Notes under the pieces: model-generated
What the model saw: the letters and a program-made list of their open reading frames with translations, nothing else
Told to the model about the DNA's origin: nothing
The model's database searches: none
Part shown: in pieces, positions 9,472 through 21,560 of the stretch
Position numbering within the stretch: the stretch's first letter is position 1
How the letters are laid out: each line of letters opens with the position of its first letter
Translations under genes and position numbers: made by a program
Assembly: GCA_036936605.1 (NCBI GenBank)
Contig: JAUPFV010000002.1
Location: 315,534,893 to 315,598,892, forward strand
DNA length: 64,000 bases
Reading direction: 5' to 3'
Source: Limnanthes douglasii subsp. nivea
Taxonomy: Eukaryota > Streptophyta > Magnoliopsida > Brassicales > Limnanthaceae

Positions 9472-10194
9472 GAGTTCCCCCTAGTTTATAGGTTTATTAA
9501 TTTTTAGAAAAAGATTAGTAAACCTGTAAAATTAAAATTATTATTAAATTAAAACCCATAAGTAGCCATGTGGTTATTCCAACCGCCTTATGGATTTATT
9601 TGTTGACATGTATCATTGATGTAACTGTGATGGTTCTGACACCGCCGTTCTTGGGAGACAACACCAGACGCTTCAGTTTTTAGCACAATTTTCAACTAAT
9701 TGGTGATGTCAATTCGTGACTATTTTAACGTACTCGGCATTTTCCCTACTCAACTTTCGGCAAACGGGTGAAGGCTATTACTTAGCATAGTATTGGGCTC
9801 GCGCCTGCGGTCTAAATTTCTTGCTCGTGCTAGTGCTCACTCGGGGAAATCTCCTCTTATCAGGGTTCCCCCTAGTTTATAGGTTTATTAATTTTTAGAA
9901 AAAGATTAGTAAACCTGTAAAATAAAAATTATTATTAAATTAAAACCCATAAGTAGCCATGTGGTTATTCCAAACGCCTTATGGATTTATTTGTTGACAT
10001 GTATCGTTGATGTAACTGTGACGATTCTGACACCGCCGTTCTTGGGAGACAACACCAGACGCTTCAGTTTTTGGCACAATTTTCAACTAATTGGTGATGT
10101 CAATTCGTGACTATTTTAACGTACTCGACGTTTTCCCTACTCAACTTTCGGCGAACGGGTGAAGGCTATTACTTAGCATAGTATTGATCTCGCT
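9412..10194. repeat. 391-bp tandem duplication across LTR start, polypurine tract and antisense gene
   Basis: Two adjacent near-identical copies (9412-9802 and 9803-10194) with a 391-bp period. Each holds the first 60 bp of the element II LTR (minus sense), the polypurine tract, a 36-bp near-perfect hairpin (AGGTTTATTAATTTTT...AAACCT) and coding sequence of the PF04195-like domain. Because it contains an LTR end it is a duplication inside the element rather than part of the original design. Confidence 0.85.
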
Positions 10195-12330
10195 CATGCT
10201 TAGGGCTGATGTATGTTTGGCAGACTTGCTATTAGCCACCAACGTTACCAAAATATCCAAGACGCCTTTCTTTTACACCCACTTCAAAGGGATGAAGTAA
10301 ATTGTCGAGCTCTCCACCTTTGATAGGAATTGGAAAAATTCCTTCGTTTTCGTGTCTCGCAATTGGGAGCATAAAACCCCTACTTTAAACCTTCAATTAG
10401 AAAGGAAATGGAAAATAAAATGTAAGTGTTAATAGGACTATATGAAACGTAGAATTTGCTCGAAACCCTGTTAAACAATACCTGATAACTTTTGATGTGT
10501 GCAGGTGCGTTAGCTAATCAAAGATGGTGGAAGGAAGGGAGAGGTAAAGATTACGTAAACCCTCTGATTAGAGTTGGGAATTTAGCCTGCAAGGTGTGGC
10601 AGCAGGATCCCAAGCAGTTATTTATGCGCTACAATTATTTGAAGTCACGCTTGTGGTCGATTTCAGAGTTGAATATCATAGCAGACGGTAAAGTTACCAT
10701 GGCAGATGGGTCAGAAGCTACCATGGATCGTATTAGGGTGCTAATGGAGAAGAAATACCAGGAGAATAACAACACTGGTGTCTGGCTTGCAGTACTACAT
10801 ATTACACGAAAGGGTGGTGAGGCAGGGATTCATCATCCACTCATGCTCAACCATGCGAACAAGGAAATGATTTCGTGAGCAACAAAGGGAAAGAAGGCGA
10901 GCAGGCTGAAAAGGAAGCATCTAAGGTGCCAGAAGTTTCTCAAAGTAGCAAAGTGCGAGTAGAACGAGAAAAAGAGGAGGAGGACACTAACTTGGGCTCG
11001 TTGGTTAAACCTTGGAATAAAAAACAAGAAATGATTGAAGAAGTTGTTCCTCTCAATGTGAGGAAGTAACAACTAAGACATGATGATGGTGACAGCACGG
11101 GAGCTACCTCTGGTGGATAAAATTGTCCCCCAGCTTAACCTTCGCCGAAACAAGGCGAGGAGTAAAATCCAAATGTTGTGGAGGAGTTGATTGACTTGGT
11201 GAGGGATGATGAGGAGAAGAAGGATAAGCCTCAAAAGAAAAACGTTATCCCCCCAGAGCTTGCTGAAAGGATGAAACGGTGGGTGTAAAATTCCAATATG
11301 GGAAATGGTACTGTGTCACAAACGTTAGAGACCACAGAAAAAAGCAAGGATGAGGATAAATGAGTTGGGCCTAGTCAACAAAAGGTTCCCGTGGAAGAGT
11401 TATTGCCCAAACAAATCATCATACCACACCCTTCTTCATTTATGTTTGAGCAGCTTTGCCGGATTCCTGACTTGTCGTATTATGATAAGATGTCAGTTCC
11501 TAATATCTTATAATAACAAGTGGAGCTGGAAATCGAGGTAAAACTCTCACTTTTTGGTTATGTCTATTTAAAAAGTAGTAATATAATTCTAACTTTTGAA
11601 TGGTGTGCAGCTTTATCATAATTCTTTCGTGCTGGGCTATCAGAACATGTCTCCCGTTGATTTAAAGACTATGGAGAAGTGGAGATCAGAACCCATGGTT
11701 TTTAGTTCAGCCAAAACAAGCGCTGCAAAGGTCATTCGCTTGAAGTATGCTTACACCTCAAACAAAACAACTAAACATGAATCCATTGATGCAGAGGCTA
11801 AACTAGAGAAGACGATAGGAACCTTACAAGAAGCTCTGAAATGCGGCGATGAGAGTTGGAAAATCACATCTGACAATCATAAGATTTTACTAAAATAAAA
11901 TGAGAACTTGTTGAAGAGAAATGATGAGCTGCATGTTCAGAGCTCGAACTTGATGGATAAGACTCTGAGTCAAGCGAAAACGATGGAGGAGCAGGCAGAG
12001 CGGATACCAACTCTGACTGCTGATGTTACTAAGTTGACTGCCCAACTGGAGGAGGGACGTGCACAGCTCGAGCGACATAAGTGGAAGACGGACATAAAAG
12101 CAGTTGTAGTAGAAAAAGAGACTCAGGTGTTCATCGTGGCTACAGAGATGATAGCTAAAGAAAATAAGAAAGCTATAGTTGAGCTGATTGCCTTCAATCT
12201 TGGGCTAAATCTGGGATCTTTGGCATCTCTGGTTCAAGGCTCGGCACCACCTCAAAGTGTGAGCTTGCCACCTGCGCCGATCGTCGAGGTTGATACCACT
12301 GTAGTAGGTGATGGTACTTCTTCAGAATAG
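9690..12330 (+). pseudogene. Element II antisense gene (PF04195-like domain plus coiled coil), with introns
   Basis: Runs opposite to pol. Exon 1 (to 10421) encodes TQLSANG, SIVLISLMLR, LADLLLATN and NWKNSFVFVSRNWEH, aligning residue by residue with SQLSPNG, ANLCKHH and KWRSQFLFVSGSWEN of the element I antisense protein. A phase-1 intron of 83 bp follows (10422-10504, TGTAAGT...TGTGTGCAG), then GALANQRWWKEG (10505 on). A second candidate intron (11538-11610, GAGGTAAAA...GTGTGCAG) leads to YHNSFVLGYQNMS. The part from 11596 to 12330 is a heptad-rich coiled coil, open except for a TAA at 11896. Earlier parts contain in-frame stops (in the 10139-10421 frame and at 10876) and shifts. A decayed gene of unknown function; the N-terminal extension seen in element I is absent. 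Confidence 0.65.
10422..10504 (+). other. Conserved intron of the antisense gene (element II)
   Basis: GT-AG intron of 83 bp. Donor TGTAAGTG after the codons WKIK and acceptor TGTGTGCAG before GCGTTAGCT. Splicing keeps the frame (phase 1). Element I has an intron of 95 bp with a TGTAAGT donor at the same place and phase. Confidence 0.6.
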
Positions 12331-12984
12331 ACAAAGCTGCCGCCTTCCTCTAGTGCTAAGTAATGACAACATTTGGTTTTTTTGTGTTCTTTCGTTGTAT
12401 GTTATGTATACAAAGACTTTGTTGCCTGAATTATTTTGAAAACGTACTGAATTTATTTGTGACTTACCTTACGCCAATTGATTATTGTCATGAATACTTA
12501 TGGAGGAAATGTGGGGTATGTGTTTGCTGTATTGTATGGAGATCCTTACAATCCCGAGCTCAGTAGGGCTCATTGGCGTAGCTTAGAAGATATTTTCATA
12601 ATAGCTTGTTCGCGGAGAGGTCATATAGACCCTATTGCGTAGTCTGTTTTAGACTTGGTCTTTAACCATTTTGCGAATATACCCAGTACAAAGTAGAGAC
12701 GCATTATGGCCATTACGTAGCCTGTAGGCGTGGTGAATTAGCCCATTCGTGTTTATAGACACTTAGTCTAGACTCAGTATGGTACGTTGCATAGCCAAGA
12801 GTGGCATGGTCATTGACCTATTCGCTAATTGTAAAGATAAAGCTTGCAACAAACACATAGTGGCGAAAGCATAAATTATATTGAAAAAGAAAAACGTTGT
12901 TCTAAGATGCCTCATTAAAAACCTCATCGCGCTATGAGGGAGGAAAATGAGCGCATCAGTACATTCTAAACATTATGGCGATAC
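12331..12984. other. Element II spacer between antisense gene and pol
   Basis: Non-coding. Degenerate repeats built on GCGTAGCCT / TGGCATGGTCATTG words (12570-12830), then CCTCATTAAAAACC (about 12910), a word that recurs near the pol end of elements III and IVb. The 3' ends of pol (minus) and of the antisense gene (plus) converge here. Confidence 0.5.
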
Positions 12985-14191
12985 AAATTTAGGTGATTGA
13001 CATTACAAGGGTGTTTGAGTGCTTGGCAATTTTGATCTGCCAATCTATACGCGCCCTGGTGCTCTGTAGAAATAATTGTGTACGGGCCTTCCCAATTTGG
13101 TCACAACTTGCCACATGTTCCAGTGCTGGAGCCTTGAAAAACCTTCTTTAAGACTAAGTCTCCCTCCTTAAAAGAGTGTGGCTTTAACCGAGCATTAAAG
13201 CGTCCACTCATCAAGCTTCCATAGTGCTCTGCTCGTATCCTTTCTTGGTTTTGTCATTCATCTAAGAGGTCTAAGCGCGTTGATCTGGCTATTAGGTTTC
13301 CCTCTTCTTCATAGTGTTCGATTATGTGGCTTGGTACTATGATATCTGCTGGAATCACCGCTTTTGTACCGTATACCAATAAAAATGGTATATCTCCTGT
13401 TGTTGAGCGCAGGGTGGTTCGATATGCCCATAACACCTCTGCCAACTTATCCGACCACTTGCCTTTGGCGCCTTCCAACTTTTTCTTGAGTCCTTCGAGC
13501 AATGTCCTGTTAGTTACCTCAATTTGGTTGTTTTCCTGGGGATAACAAGGGGTGGAGAAGTACTGCAGAATCCCATATCATTTTCACAATTTGGTAAGTT
13601 TTGAATTTTAGAATTGCGGGCGTTATCTGTCATTAAAATCCACGGAATTCCATATTGGGTTAGAATTTGATTATGGATGAAATCACATACCTCATGTGCA
13701 CGTGTTCGGAATAGGGCTTTGGCCTCGACCCATTTGGAAAAATAATCTACCGCGGCGATAAAGAATTTCCTTTTTCCTGTGGTTATTGGCAAAGGACCCA
13801 CCAGATCTATTCCCCACTTGTCAAACGGGCATGGAACAGGAACGTTCTATATAGGTTCATTGGGTCTATGTTGTGCGTTCGCATACTCTTGGCACTTGTG
13901 ACATTGTAGTACGAGATTTTCCGCATCGACTCCTAGATCGGGCCAATAATACCCAGCTAGGAGGAACCAAAACATTAGTGTTCGGTGGCCACAATGAGCC
14001 CCTGCTTCCCCTGAATGTAAATCAGCTAATATCGAATTAGCTTCCGCGCGATCAAGACATCGGAGCAAAGGCCGGGTCGAACTCTTCCTATATAGGATGT
14101 TGTCGAGAACACAAAACTTGGCTGCCTTGATTTGCAGTTCTCGAGCCTCATTTTTATTTGCTGGAAATTTGTTATAGCTCAAGTATTGCAA
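12985..14191 (-). pseudogene. Element II integrase remnant
   Basis: HHCC zinc-binding part at 13847-14191 (HSGEAGAHCGHRT, then CHKCQEYAN), catalytic core at 13254-13801 with DYFSKWVEAKAL (first Asp region), LMTDNARN (second Asp) and the glutamate region before NRTLLEGLKKKLEG, then LAEVLWAYRTT. The C-terminal part to about 12985 includes a GPYTIIS-like segment and ends HLNLYRHN. Frame changes occur at least at about 13510-13560 and 13800-13850. In the intact family the protein inserts element cDNA into the chromosome. Confidence 0.8.
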
Positions 14192-15066
14192 GTATGGAGT
14201 TCTCCAATCGACATTGTTTAGAGTTGAATTGATGGTTTCTATTGTTTGTTTTGAGTTCTATCATGGGGAGCTGTTGGAGTAAAACTGTGAGATGTTCTCC
14301 GAAGGCTGCAATCTTGGCCAAAATATCGGTTGTTGAGTTATCTTTTTGTGGGATCTGCTCATATAACACACATGCGAATTTAGATTCATATTCCTCAACT
14401 ATAATAAGGTATTCTTTAATTCCTTCCTACCTTGCATCATAGGTACCCTGTGCCTGATTAACCACCAACTAAGAATCGGACTTGATCATAATACTTTGAG
14501 CTCCACATATCAACGCCAGTTTTATGCCACAAAGAACAACTTCGTATTATGTTATATTATTTGTTCCTAGGAAATTAAAGCGTATCGCATGGTTGATCTT
14601 CTCACCACTTGGGGACTATAAGACAACTCCTGCTTCTCCGCCCGACGTAGAAGATGGCGCCATCAACCTCAACAATCCATTAGTCTGACTTAGTCGTTCC
14701 TTGATTCTCTGTTTCAGTCTCTTGATCTCTGGAGGAGGTGAATTATGCAAGGAAATTGGCGACTGCTTGCCCTTTAATAGCTAGGCGCGGCTCAAAATGA
14801 ATGTCATACTCGCCGAGCTTGATGCTCCATATAGTGAGCCTACCGGAAACTTCTGGCTTCTGTGATACCGTTCGTAAGGGAAAAGCTGTCTGCACCGTAA
14901 TTACATGCCCTTGGAAATATGGCCTCGTTCGCTGAGGTGCAATGACTAAACTCAGAGTAAGTTTTTTGAGGTTCAAGTAGCTTATTTTAGCTTCTGTTAG
15001 TGTCTTGCTCGTGTAATATATCGGGCGTTGTACTCCACTATGATCACGTACGAGAGCCGAGTTCAC
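14190..15066 (-). pseudogene. Element II dual RNase H remnant
   Basis: 14743-15066 is the gypsy RNase H (HSGVQRPIYYTSKTLTEAKISYL, then a TVQTAFPLRTV-like segment). It is followed by a second, archaeal-type RNase H (about 14190-14720: IRFNFLGTNN, CGIKLALICGA, EQIPQKDN). Two successive RNase H domains are a hallmark of the Tat lineage. Several stops. Confidence 0.7.
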
Positions 15067-15239
15067 GAGAAATAGTGATACCGCCAGGTAGATAAACTAG
15101 GGCTCTTTGGGGACAGGTGCAGACAAAATCTCTAGGGTGGTGAGATATTGTTTGAGCCCAAAAAAGCTTTGTTAGACTCTTCTGTCCAAGCAAACTTCTT
15201 ATCACCTCGTAACACTTCAAAAAAGTGATGGCTTGTCCG

Positions 15240-16279
15240 ATACGCGGGAGATAAAGCTTGAGAGAGCTGCTAACCTTCCTGTAAGACATTGTACTTCCTT
15301 GATATTCTTTGGAGGTTCCATTTGCAGAATTGCATTGAGTTGGGCGGGGTCGGCTTCAATACCTCATTTCCTTACCACATAACCAAAAAATTTCCCTTGG
15401 AAACACCAAAAAAGCACTTGTCCGGGTTGAGCTTGAGGTTAAACTCTCCTAATAAACCAAAAACAACCTGCAATGTTTCGAAATGTTACGCCTCCTCATG
15501 AGTTTTAACAATCATGTCGTCAATGTATGCCTCTAAATGGCACCTAGATGATCTTGGAAGATGACATTTATCGGTCATTGATACGTCGAACCCGCATTCT
15601 TCAACCCAAAAGGCATGACCGTGTAACAGTAGAGACCTCTCTTGTTTTGAAAGGCTGTGTACTCCTGGTCGGATGAGTGGAGGCGAATCTGGTTATACCC
15701 GGAGTATGCTTCCATAAATGATAAGTATTCACAATTTGAGGCCAAATCGACTAACTGATCGATACGTGGTAATGGGAAAGCATCCTTAGGGCATGTCTGG
15801 TTTAGATCGGTTAAATCCACGCACATTCTCCATTGACCGCTCTTCTTTTTTACCAAAACAGGTTTGGCTATCCAGACTGGATATCTTTCTTTTCAGATGT
15901 GTACCAAACGACTTAATTTGGTCACCTCAGCTAATATAGCTACCTGCTTTTCTGCTGAAAAGGACCTACGGTTTTGACGTACTGGCTTGGCGCACAGGTT
16001 GATAGCTAATTCGTGACTTATAATTGAAGGGATTACCCCTGAGACATCAGCTCCTTCCCAAGAAAAAATATCTAAATGTTTTGCTAATAAAGCCATTAAA
16101 CGTACCTTTGAATCTTGAGACAACTCTTTCCCTAGTCGAAGCATTCGACAGTCAGATATGAATGTGTCCACGATTGTAGTATCCATGTCAGTTGAGTCGT
16201 TATTTTCACGTGGCTCGTCCACTGGGTCCAGCGAGGTAAGATCTATTGTTTCTGGTTTGGGATCTCCCTCGCTGTTCAA
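15240..16279 (-). pseudogene. Element II reverse transcriptase remnant
   Basis: 15575-15856 is open and carries WRMCVDLTDLNQTCPKDAF, FPLPRIDQLVD and VMPFGLKNAGSTYQ. The catalytic box appears as YIDDMIVK at 15504-15527 in a shifted frame. The N-terminal linker (15893-16279) includes FSWEGADVSGVIPSIISHEL. The residues LSFMEAYSGYNQI show the family D/E-AYSGYNQI motif. Frameshifts near 15570 and 15890. Confidence 0.8.
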
Positions 16280-16454
16280 TTGTTATCGAAGAGGTTTGGA
16301 TGGGTCCGACGCGATTGCATAGCATGTTCGCACGGTTCTCTAGCTGCCTTTGTATTGTTCCCACCAAGCTACCCACCAGATATTTGATGCATTGTTGGAA
16401 TGTGCATGACGTCTCCTCCATCTTATGCAGCCATGGTCTTTCGATTATAGCATG

Positions 16455-16793
16455 TTAAGGGCTTGGTGCATCGGAGATTATAAACATTGTCTTTAGTTTA
16501 TTCTTCGTTGCTCCATGGACAACTTTTACTAGTAACTTCACCTCCTCAATGCATTGTGAGGATTTTCCTTTATATATGACCAACGTAAGCTGAGTAGACC
16601 GATATGGGGGCATGTTTAGCATGCAGTCAATACTGCTTTTGAAAATAATATTTGCCGAGCTCCCACCATCGACCAACACTCGAGTCACCATTACTCCTCC
16701 GATATCTAGGTGGATAGTTAGAGCGTCCTCATGGGGCAGACTGACACCTTTGAGACCGTCTTCATTAAACGTGAGATCGGCCACTGGATCCAT
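16455..16793 (-). pseudogene. Element II aspartic protease
   Basis: Open for 112 codons: DGLKGVSLPHEDALTI, then GGVMVTRVLVDGGSSANIIF, the Tat-type protease active-site region. The catalytic triad reads D-G-G rather than D-T-G; I have the impression that this variant also occurs in other Tat elements, but could not check. The gag/protease junction upstream is lost at the LINE boundary (about 16889). Confidence 0.7.
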
Positions 16794-16889
16794 ATAATTG
16801 CGATAAGAATTCGCATCTATCTCGTACTTGTCAAGCTCGATGATAGCCTGTTTGTTCTGAGCTACCCCTTGTCCTGTGGCCGAGCTCCC

Positions 16890-19800
16890 TCCTGATATGT
16901 GTGGCCAAGTGCCATAACTTCAAAGCCTCTTTCAGATTCACTGCCATCTATAATTTCAATGACGCGATGGATCATTCTCATATTTGGAATGATCTAATAA
17001 CCATTTCCAAGAAAGATCAGGGCATCCCTTGGGTTTCCCTAAGAGATTTCAATGCCATTCATCATCCAGATGAGCGATTAAGTTCCTCCGTAAATCAGTC
17101 CTCCGCAATTCATGAATTTAATAATTGCTGCTACTTTAGTGAGCTCAGTGATCTCCGATCCACTGAATTTCATTTCGCATGGATTAATAAGTAGTCTTCT
17201 CACCCAATCCTCTCCAAAATTGATCGTGCTCTAGTCAACCCTGAGTTGGATAATCTATTTCCTATGTTATTTGCTCACTTTAGTTTTCTTTGTTTCTCCG
17301 ACCACACCACCGTCACTCTCAATCTTGGGTTCCCCCGTCAAATCGTAAGAAACCATTCAAATTCTTTAATATGTGGCGATCTCATCTTCAATTTAAAAAC
17401 ATTATTTCCAAAATCTGGAATCTTCCTATCTCCTCCTCTCCTATGAGTCTTCTCACTAATAAACTCAAACATCTTCAAAACTGTAAAGATTTTAGTGAAT
17501 TAGTACTAGGGTTTACACTGCTCAAAACATTCTCTTTCAAGCTCAATCTAATCTCGCCCTTGACCCCCTCAACCATATCCTTGTCACCAAAGAAGTCGAG
17601 GCTTCTACGAATTTTATCTTTCTTAGTCGTGCTAAAGAATTATTCCTCAAGCGAAAATCTAGAAACAAACTGGATCAAGCTCGGTGATGAAAACACCAAA
17701 TTTTCCAACAACAGTATAAAAACCAGTCTTTTCCGTAACAAAATTATTTCTATCAATAATAACCAGGATTTCACTATTTCAACTCCCACTAGTGTTTCTA
17801 AGGTCATTGTGAGTTACTTCGAGGACTCTCTTGGTACTAGGTATCCTGTTGGTTATCCGGAGTTGGAGAAAATTTAGTATCTTCTTTCCTCTAAAGTTAA
17901 TGATACTTACAAGGAATCAATAATTCGTGAGACCACTAGCGAGGAAATTAAGTCTGCCATTTTCAATATTGATAGTCATAAATCGTCAGGTCCTGATGGT
18001 TTTAATTTCAGTTTCTTTAAATCCACTTGGAATATTGCAGGGAAAGATATCTATAATAGTGTCCACGATTTTTTCCAATCCAGAATTCTCGACCCCTCTT
18101 GGAACTCCACTTCCATTGCTCTCATTCCCAAAAAGGATTCCCCTTTTGTGGCTGTAGTTTTTAGACCTATTTCTCTTTATAATGTTGTTTACAAGACCAT
18201 CTTTAAAATATTAGCAAATAGAATTAAAGATTATTTCCCCTAATTGATTGATAATTCCCAATCGGCTTTCATCTCGACTAGGAACATCTCGGATAACATC
18301 CTTCTCTCCCAAGAACTTCTAAGGGGCTATCATACTAATTGTAGAGGTAAAAGGGTAGCCCTTAAAATTGATCTTATGAAAGCTTTCAATAATTTCCGTT
18401 ATCATCTCTTCCTCGACATTCTTGTGGCGATGAACTTCCCGGATAAGGTGATCACTTGGATTATCAACTCTATCTCCTCCCCCTCTTACTCTATCAATAT
18501 TAATGGAGATCCTTACGGTAACTTCAAAGATAGAAAAGTCTCATACAAGGGGACCCGCTTTACCCTTTTCTATTTGTCCTTGTCATGCAAGTCCTCTCCA
18601 ACACCCTCAAGCAGAAGAGTAATGACAAAAACTTCTCGTTCCACTCGAAATGCCAGGAACTCAAAATTACAAACCTCTGCTTTGCAGATGATCTTATGAT
18701 CTTTGGTCATGGTGATGTCAACTCCATTCTCCTTATCAAAGAGATATTAGATGATTTATCCTCTCTTTCTGGTCTCAAAGTCAACCCATTTAAAAGTCAT
18801 ATCCTCCTGTCGGGTATCAATAATCCTCTTCGCACTCAACTCATGTCTATTATGGGTTATTTGGAACGATCTCTCCTAGTTAAATATCTGGGAGTTCCCC
18901 TTCTTATTGGTCGTCTTACCCACTCAGATTTTCGTTCTCTTCTTCACAAGATTACCGCTAGGATCGACTCTTGTACATCCAAGCATCTGTCATATGCGGG
19001 TAGACTTTAGCTTATCAAATCTGTATTGTTTGCTGGTCACGTTTACTGGTCCTCCATCTTTATCCTTCCCTCTAGGATCGTTAAAGAGCTAACCAAGAAC
19101 CTTCGTCATTTCCTTTGGTCGGGATCCTCTATGAAAATCCATGGAGCCAAAGTGGCATGGTCCATATCACCTCTCCCACAAAAGAGGGCAGCCTTGAGAT
19201 CCTAAATCTAAAAATCTAGAATCAGATGGATGTCCTTAAGAATTTTTGGTCTATTATCAGTAATAACAATCACTCTATCTGGTGTAATTCGATAAAAATT
19301 AAAAAAATAAAAAATAAAAATTTATAGGATCTTTCTATTGGTTCCTTCCCTTTTTGGATTTGGAGGAAAATTCTTCGTTTTTTCCCGTTGGCTAGTAATT
19401 TTTACAGGGTAGTTATTGGAAATGATTCGAGCACATCCTTCTGGTATGATCCATGGCTCATTCCTACCTCTTTTGCTTCTCACTATGGCACCAATATCAT
19501 TAAGGATTCTCGGCTCGAGAAAAAACTTAAGGTATCGGATATCATTCTCGATGGTCATTGGAATTGGCCTTCAGACATCAGATCTGCTAGAGCCAGAAGT
19601 CGTTCTAATCTTCTGGAGATAAACAACCGCATCCTTACCCTACCCCCTCCTAACATCAATTCATATTATGTTCTCTTTTGGATTGCGAATGATAGCTGTA
19701 ATAACTTCACAATAAAGGATACCTATAACGTTATTCGTATGCCTTCCCCTATTGTGGGATGGGTCGGGTTAGTATGAAATAAATTTAATATTCTTTGTCA

Positions 19801-20470
19801 GTCCTTTATTTTATGGCTCGCTATCTTGGGAAAAATTTCAACCAGAGATAAATTTCTCAGGTTGGGGTATCAATACCCCACCTGATTGTTCCTTATGCAA
19901 TTCTAATTCTGAAATTATTGTTCATCTCATGTTTGACTGTAGTTTCACTCAGAGTATTTGGATCTATGCTAGTTCAAAACTAGGTTTCTCTTTTCCTGCT
20001 TCATTCTAGCAGTCTTGGGTCTGTGAGGCGTCAAATTGGTCTCACTCTCGAAACAGTCATATTTAGCGCTCCTAATTTGGCGCTGTTATTTATCACGAAT
20101 GGATGAAGATAAACTTAAGAATGTTTGGCTCCCCTCCGACCATTGCCTCCTGGTTTCTCAATGAATCTTCTCGGATATTTGTTTCAGATTCTATGGCACC
20201 AAGATTGGTTAGCCTATGAAACTACTTTTAATTTATTTATTTATTCTCCTACTTTATTGCAGGTCTCCTCTTCCTCAGTCTCTTTCGCTGTCTTCCATTG
20301 TTGTGGACTTTCCTGGAGTTTCTATTTGTCGGCTTGATTGTCTCTTGTTGATTGTTTTAGTTATTCAAGTTTTTCTCTGCTGTTCTATCACTACTATTAA
20401 GATTAAATCAACAATCCTGTTTATTGACCTTCTTATGTCGATTGTATCTCATTGGGGTATGCCCTAGGTA
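16890..20470 (+). mobile_element. 5'-truncated L1-type LINE
   Basis: Domains in order on plus: end of the apurinic endonuclease (DFNAIHHPDER at 17050, KIDRALVNPEL at 17220, SDHTTVTL at 17296); RT from about 17880 (HKSSGPDGFNF, FRPISLYNVVYK, SQSAFISTRNI, KIDLMKAFN, and the catalytic LCFADDLMIF at 18685); then SAGRL/LRHFLWSG (to about 19110); and a zf-RVT-like domain (19640-20060: FTIKDTYNVIR, FILWLAILGKISTRDKF). Stops and frameshifts throughout. ORF1 and the endonuclease N-terminus are missing, as expected from 5' truncation. No clean poly-A tail or target duplication was found. Confidence 0.85.
17880..19110 (+). pseudogene. LINE reverse transcriptase remnant
   Basis: The non-LTR RT core. The FADD box (F-A-D-D) in LCFADDLMIFGHGD is present at about 18685-18700. 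A frameshift lies at about 18550-18590, where the reading moves from the frame ending KGTRFTLF to the one beginning MQVLSNTLKQ. An in-frame TAA lies at about 18241, before LIDNSQSAF. RT would copy LINE RNA directly at a nicked chromosomal site. Confidence 0.8.
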
Positions 20471-21159
20471 CTTCTATGAACAAATTTTATTTTATTTAAT
20501 GTTTTTTCACAAAAATAGCGTCCCATTTAATAACAGTATGGTCAAAACACACTCACGTCATTGTAACAGTATGAGAGTGCGAGATTTTTAATCCATCAAA
20601 CAAAAAAAATATAAATTACAGTAATATAAAAAATTGATATATTATTTTTATCCAAATCCAAAAATAATTTTTCGTTTACATTTTTTAATAAGGAGGCTTT
20701 TCAAAAACCTTTTTGTGATATTTAAATAAAATGTTAGTTTTTTATTATATTTGTAATTCAAAAAATATAAATGTTGTTATTGTTTGATAATTTTTTTTGT
20801 TATAGTTTGATTACATAATTTATATATAATAATTTAGTAAGAAGTATAAAGTTATTATTATTTCATTATTATTATTATAGTTTTATTATTATATGTAATA
20901 AAATAATTGTTATAGATTATTATTAGTGGTATAAGTTTTGTAACTATAAATGTTGGTTGGTAGGCTAGTTTAATTATGGTATAATTGAATAAGTAAATGT
21001 TGCATATTATGAGATTGAATGATAAAAATTAAATTTTGTTGATCTAAAATTTATATTTTATATGTGTCATGAGTTGTAATTATGTTCTCAATTTGAATTA
21101 CTATGTTTTTAAATTCACTAATAAAATTCTATTACAAATTATCTTTATCTGAAATTTCG
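20471..21159. other. No gene; very AT-rich
   Basis: Low-complexity A/T-rich sequence with TATTATT runs. No recognisable coding or repeat structure. Confidence 0.4.
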
Positions 21160-21560
21160 TCTTTTAATTCAAGTCATTCTTCATCCTCAATTTGATACTC
21201 TTCCATTTCATATTCATTGTTTTGCACCCAATGATTCGTCGCAGTTTAGTTTTTGATTTCAATAGTCAATTATTTGGCTTGTGAGTCTTGATGGTGTAGC
21301 TCTGTATAGTAGTTTGATCATATTAAATGCAGATTCAGTTGCCACTGTAACATAGGTACAGTAAGAACCTCTTTGGCTAACGTGGAACTTCAACCACATT
21401 AAGACGTCATTATACATCATTATACATATTCAAATTGGACGAAGCTTGCAAATATATTTTCAGTTCATTAATATCTTTAGCAAATGTTGACGTCCTCGTT
21501 CTATTTTGCATAACATTTCTCAAATACTTATGACAAGATATAATTCTGCTTCTCAAGTTA
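21160..21560 (-). pseudogene. hAT transposase C-terminal (dimerisation) remnant
   Basis: Minus-strand reading gives DINELKIYLQASSNLNMYND and then VTVATESAFNMIKLLYRAT, SRLTSQIID. This matches the C-terminal hAT dimerisation region of plant hAT transposases (ELxxYL...; (S/T)VA(S/T)ESAFS...; ...SRL.P). Frame changes occur at about 21400. The catalytic RNase H-like core and the BED finger are not recognisable upstream. hAT transposases cut and paste DNA; this copy is dead. Confidence 0.55.

Larger units (their letters stand above)
8856..16889 (-). mobile_element. Element II: decayed Tat/Retand-type gypsy retrotransposon
   Basis: On the minus strand the order from high coordinates is protease, RT, gypsy RNase H, archaeal-type RNase H, integrase, a non-coding spacer, a gene on the opposite strand, polypurine tract and 3' LTR. 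This is the architecture of the Tat lineage (Retand-type) of Ty3/gypsy. gag and the 5' LTR are missing: the element stops at about 16889, where a LINE begins. All coding parts have multiple disruptions, so this copy is much older than element I. Confidence 0.8.
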
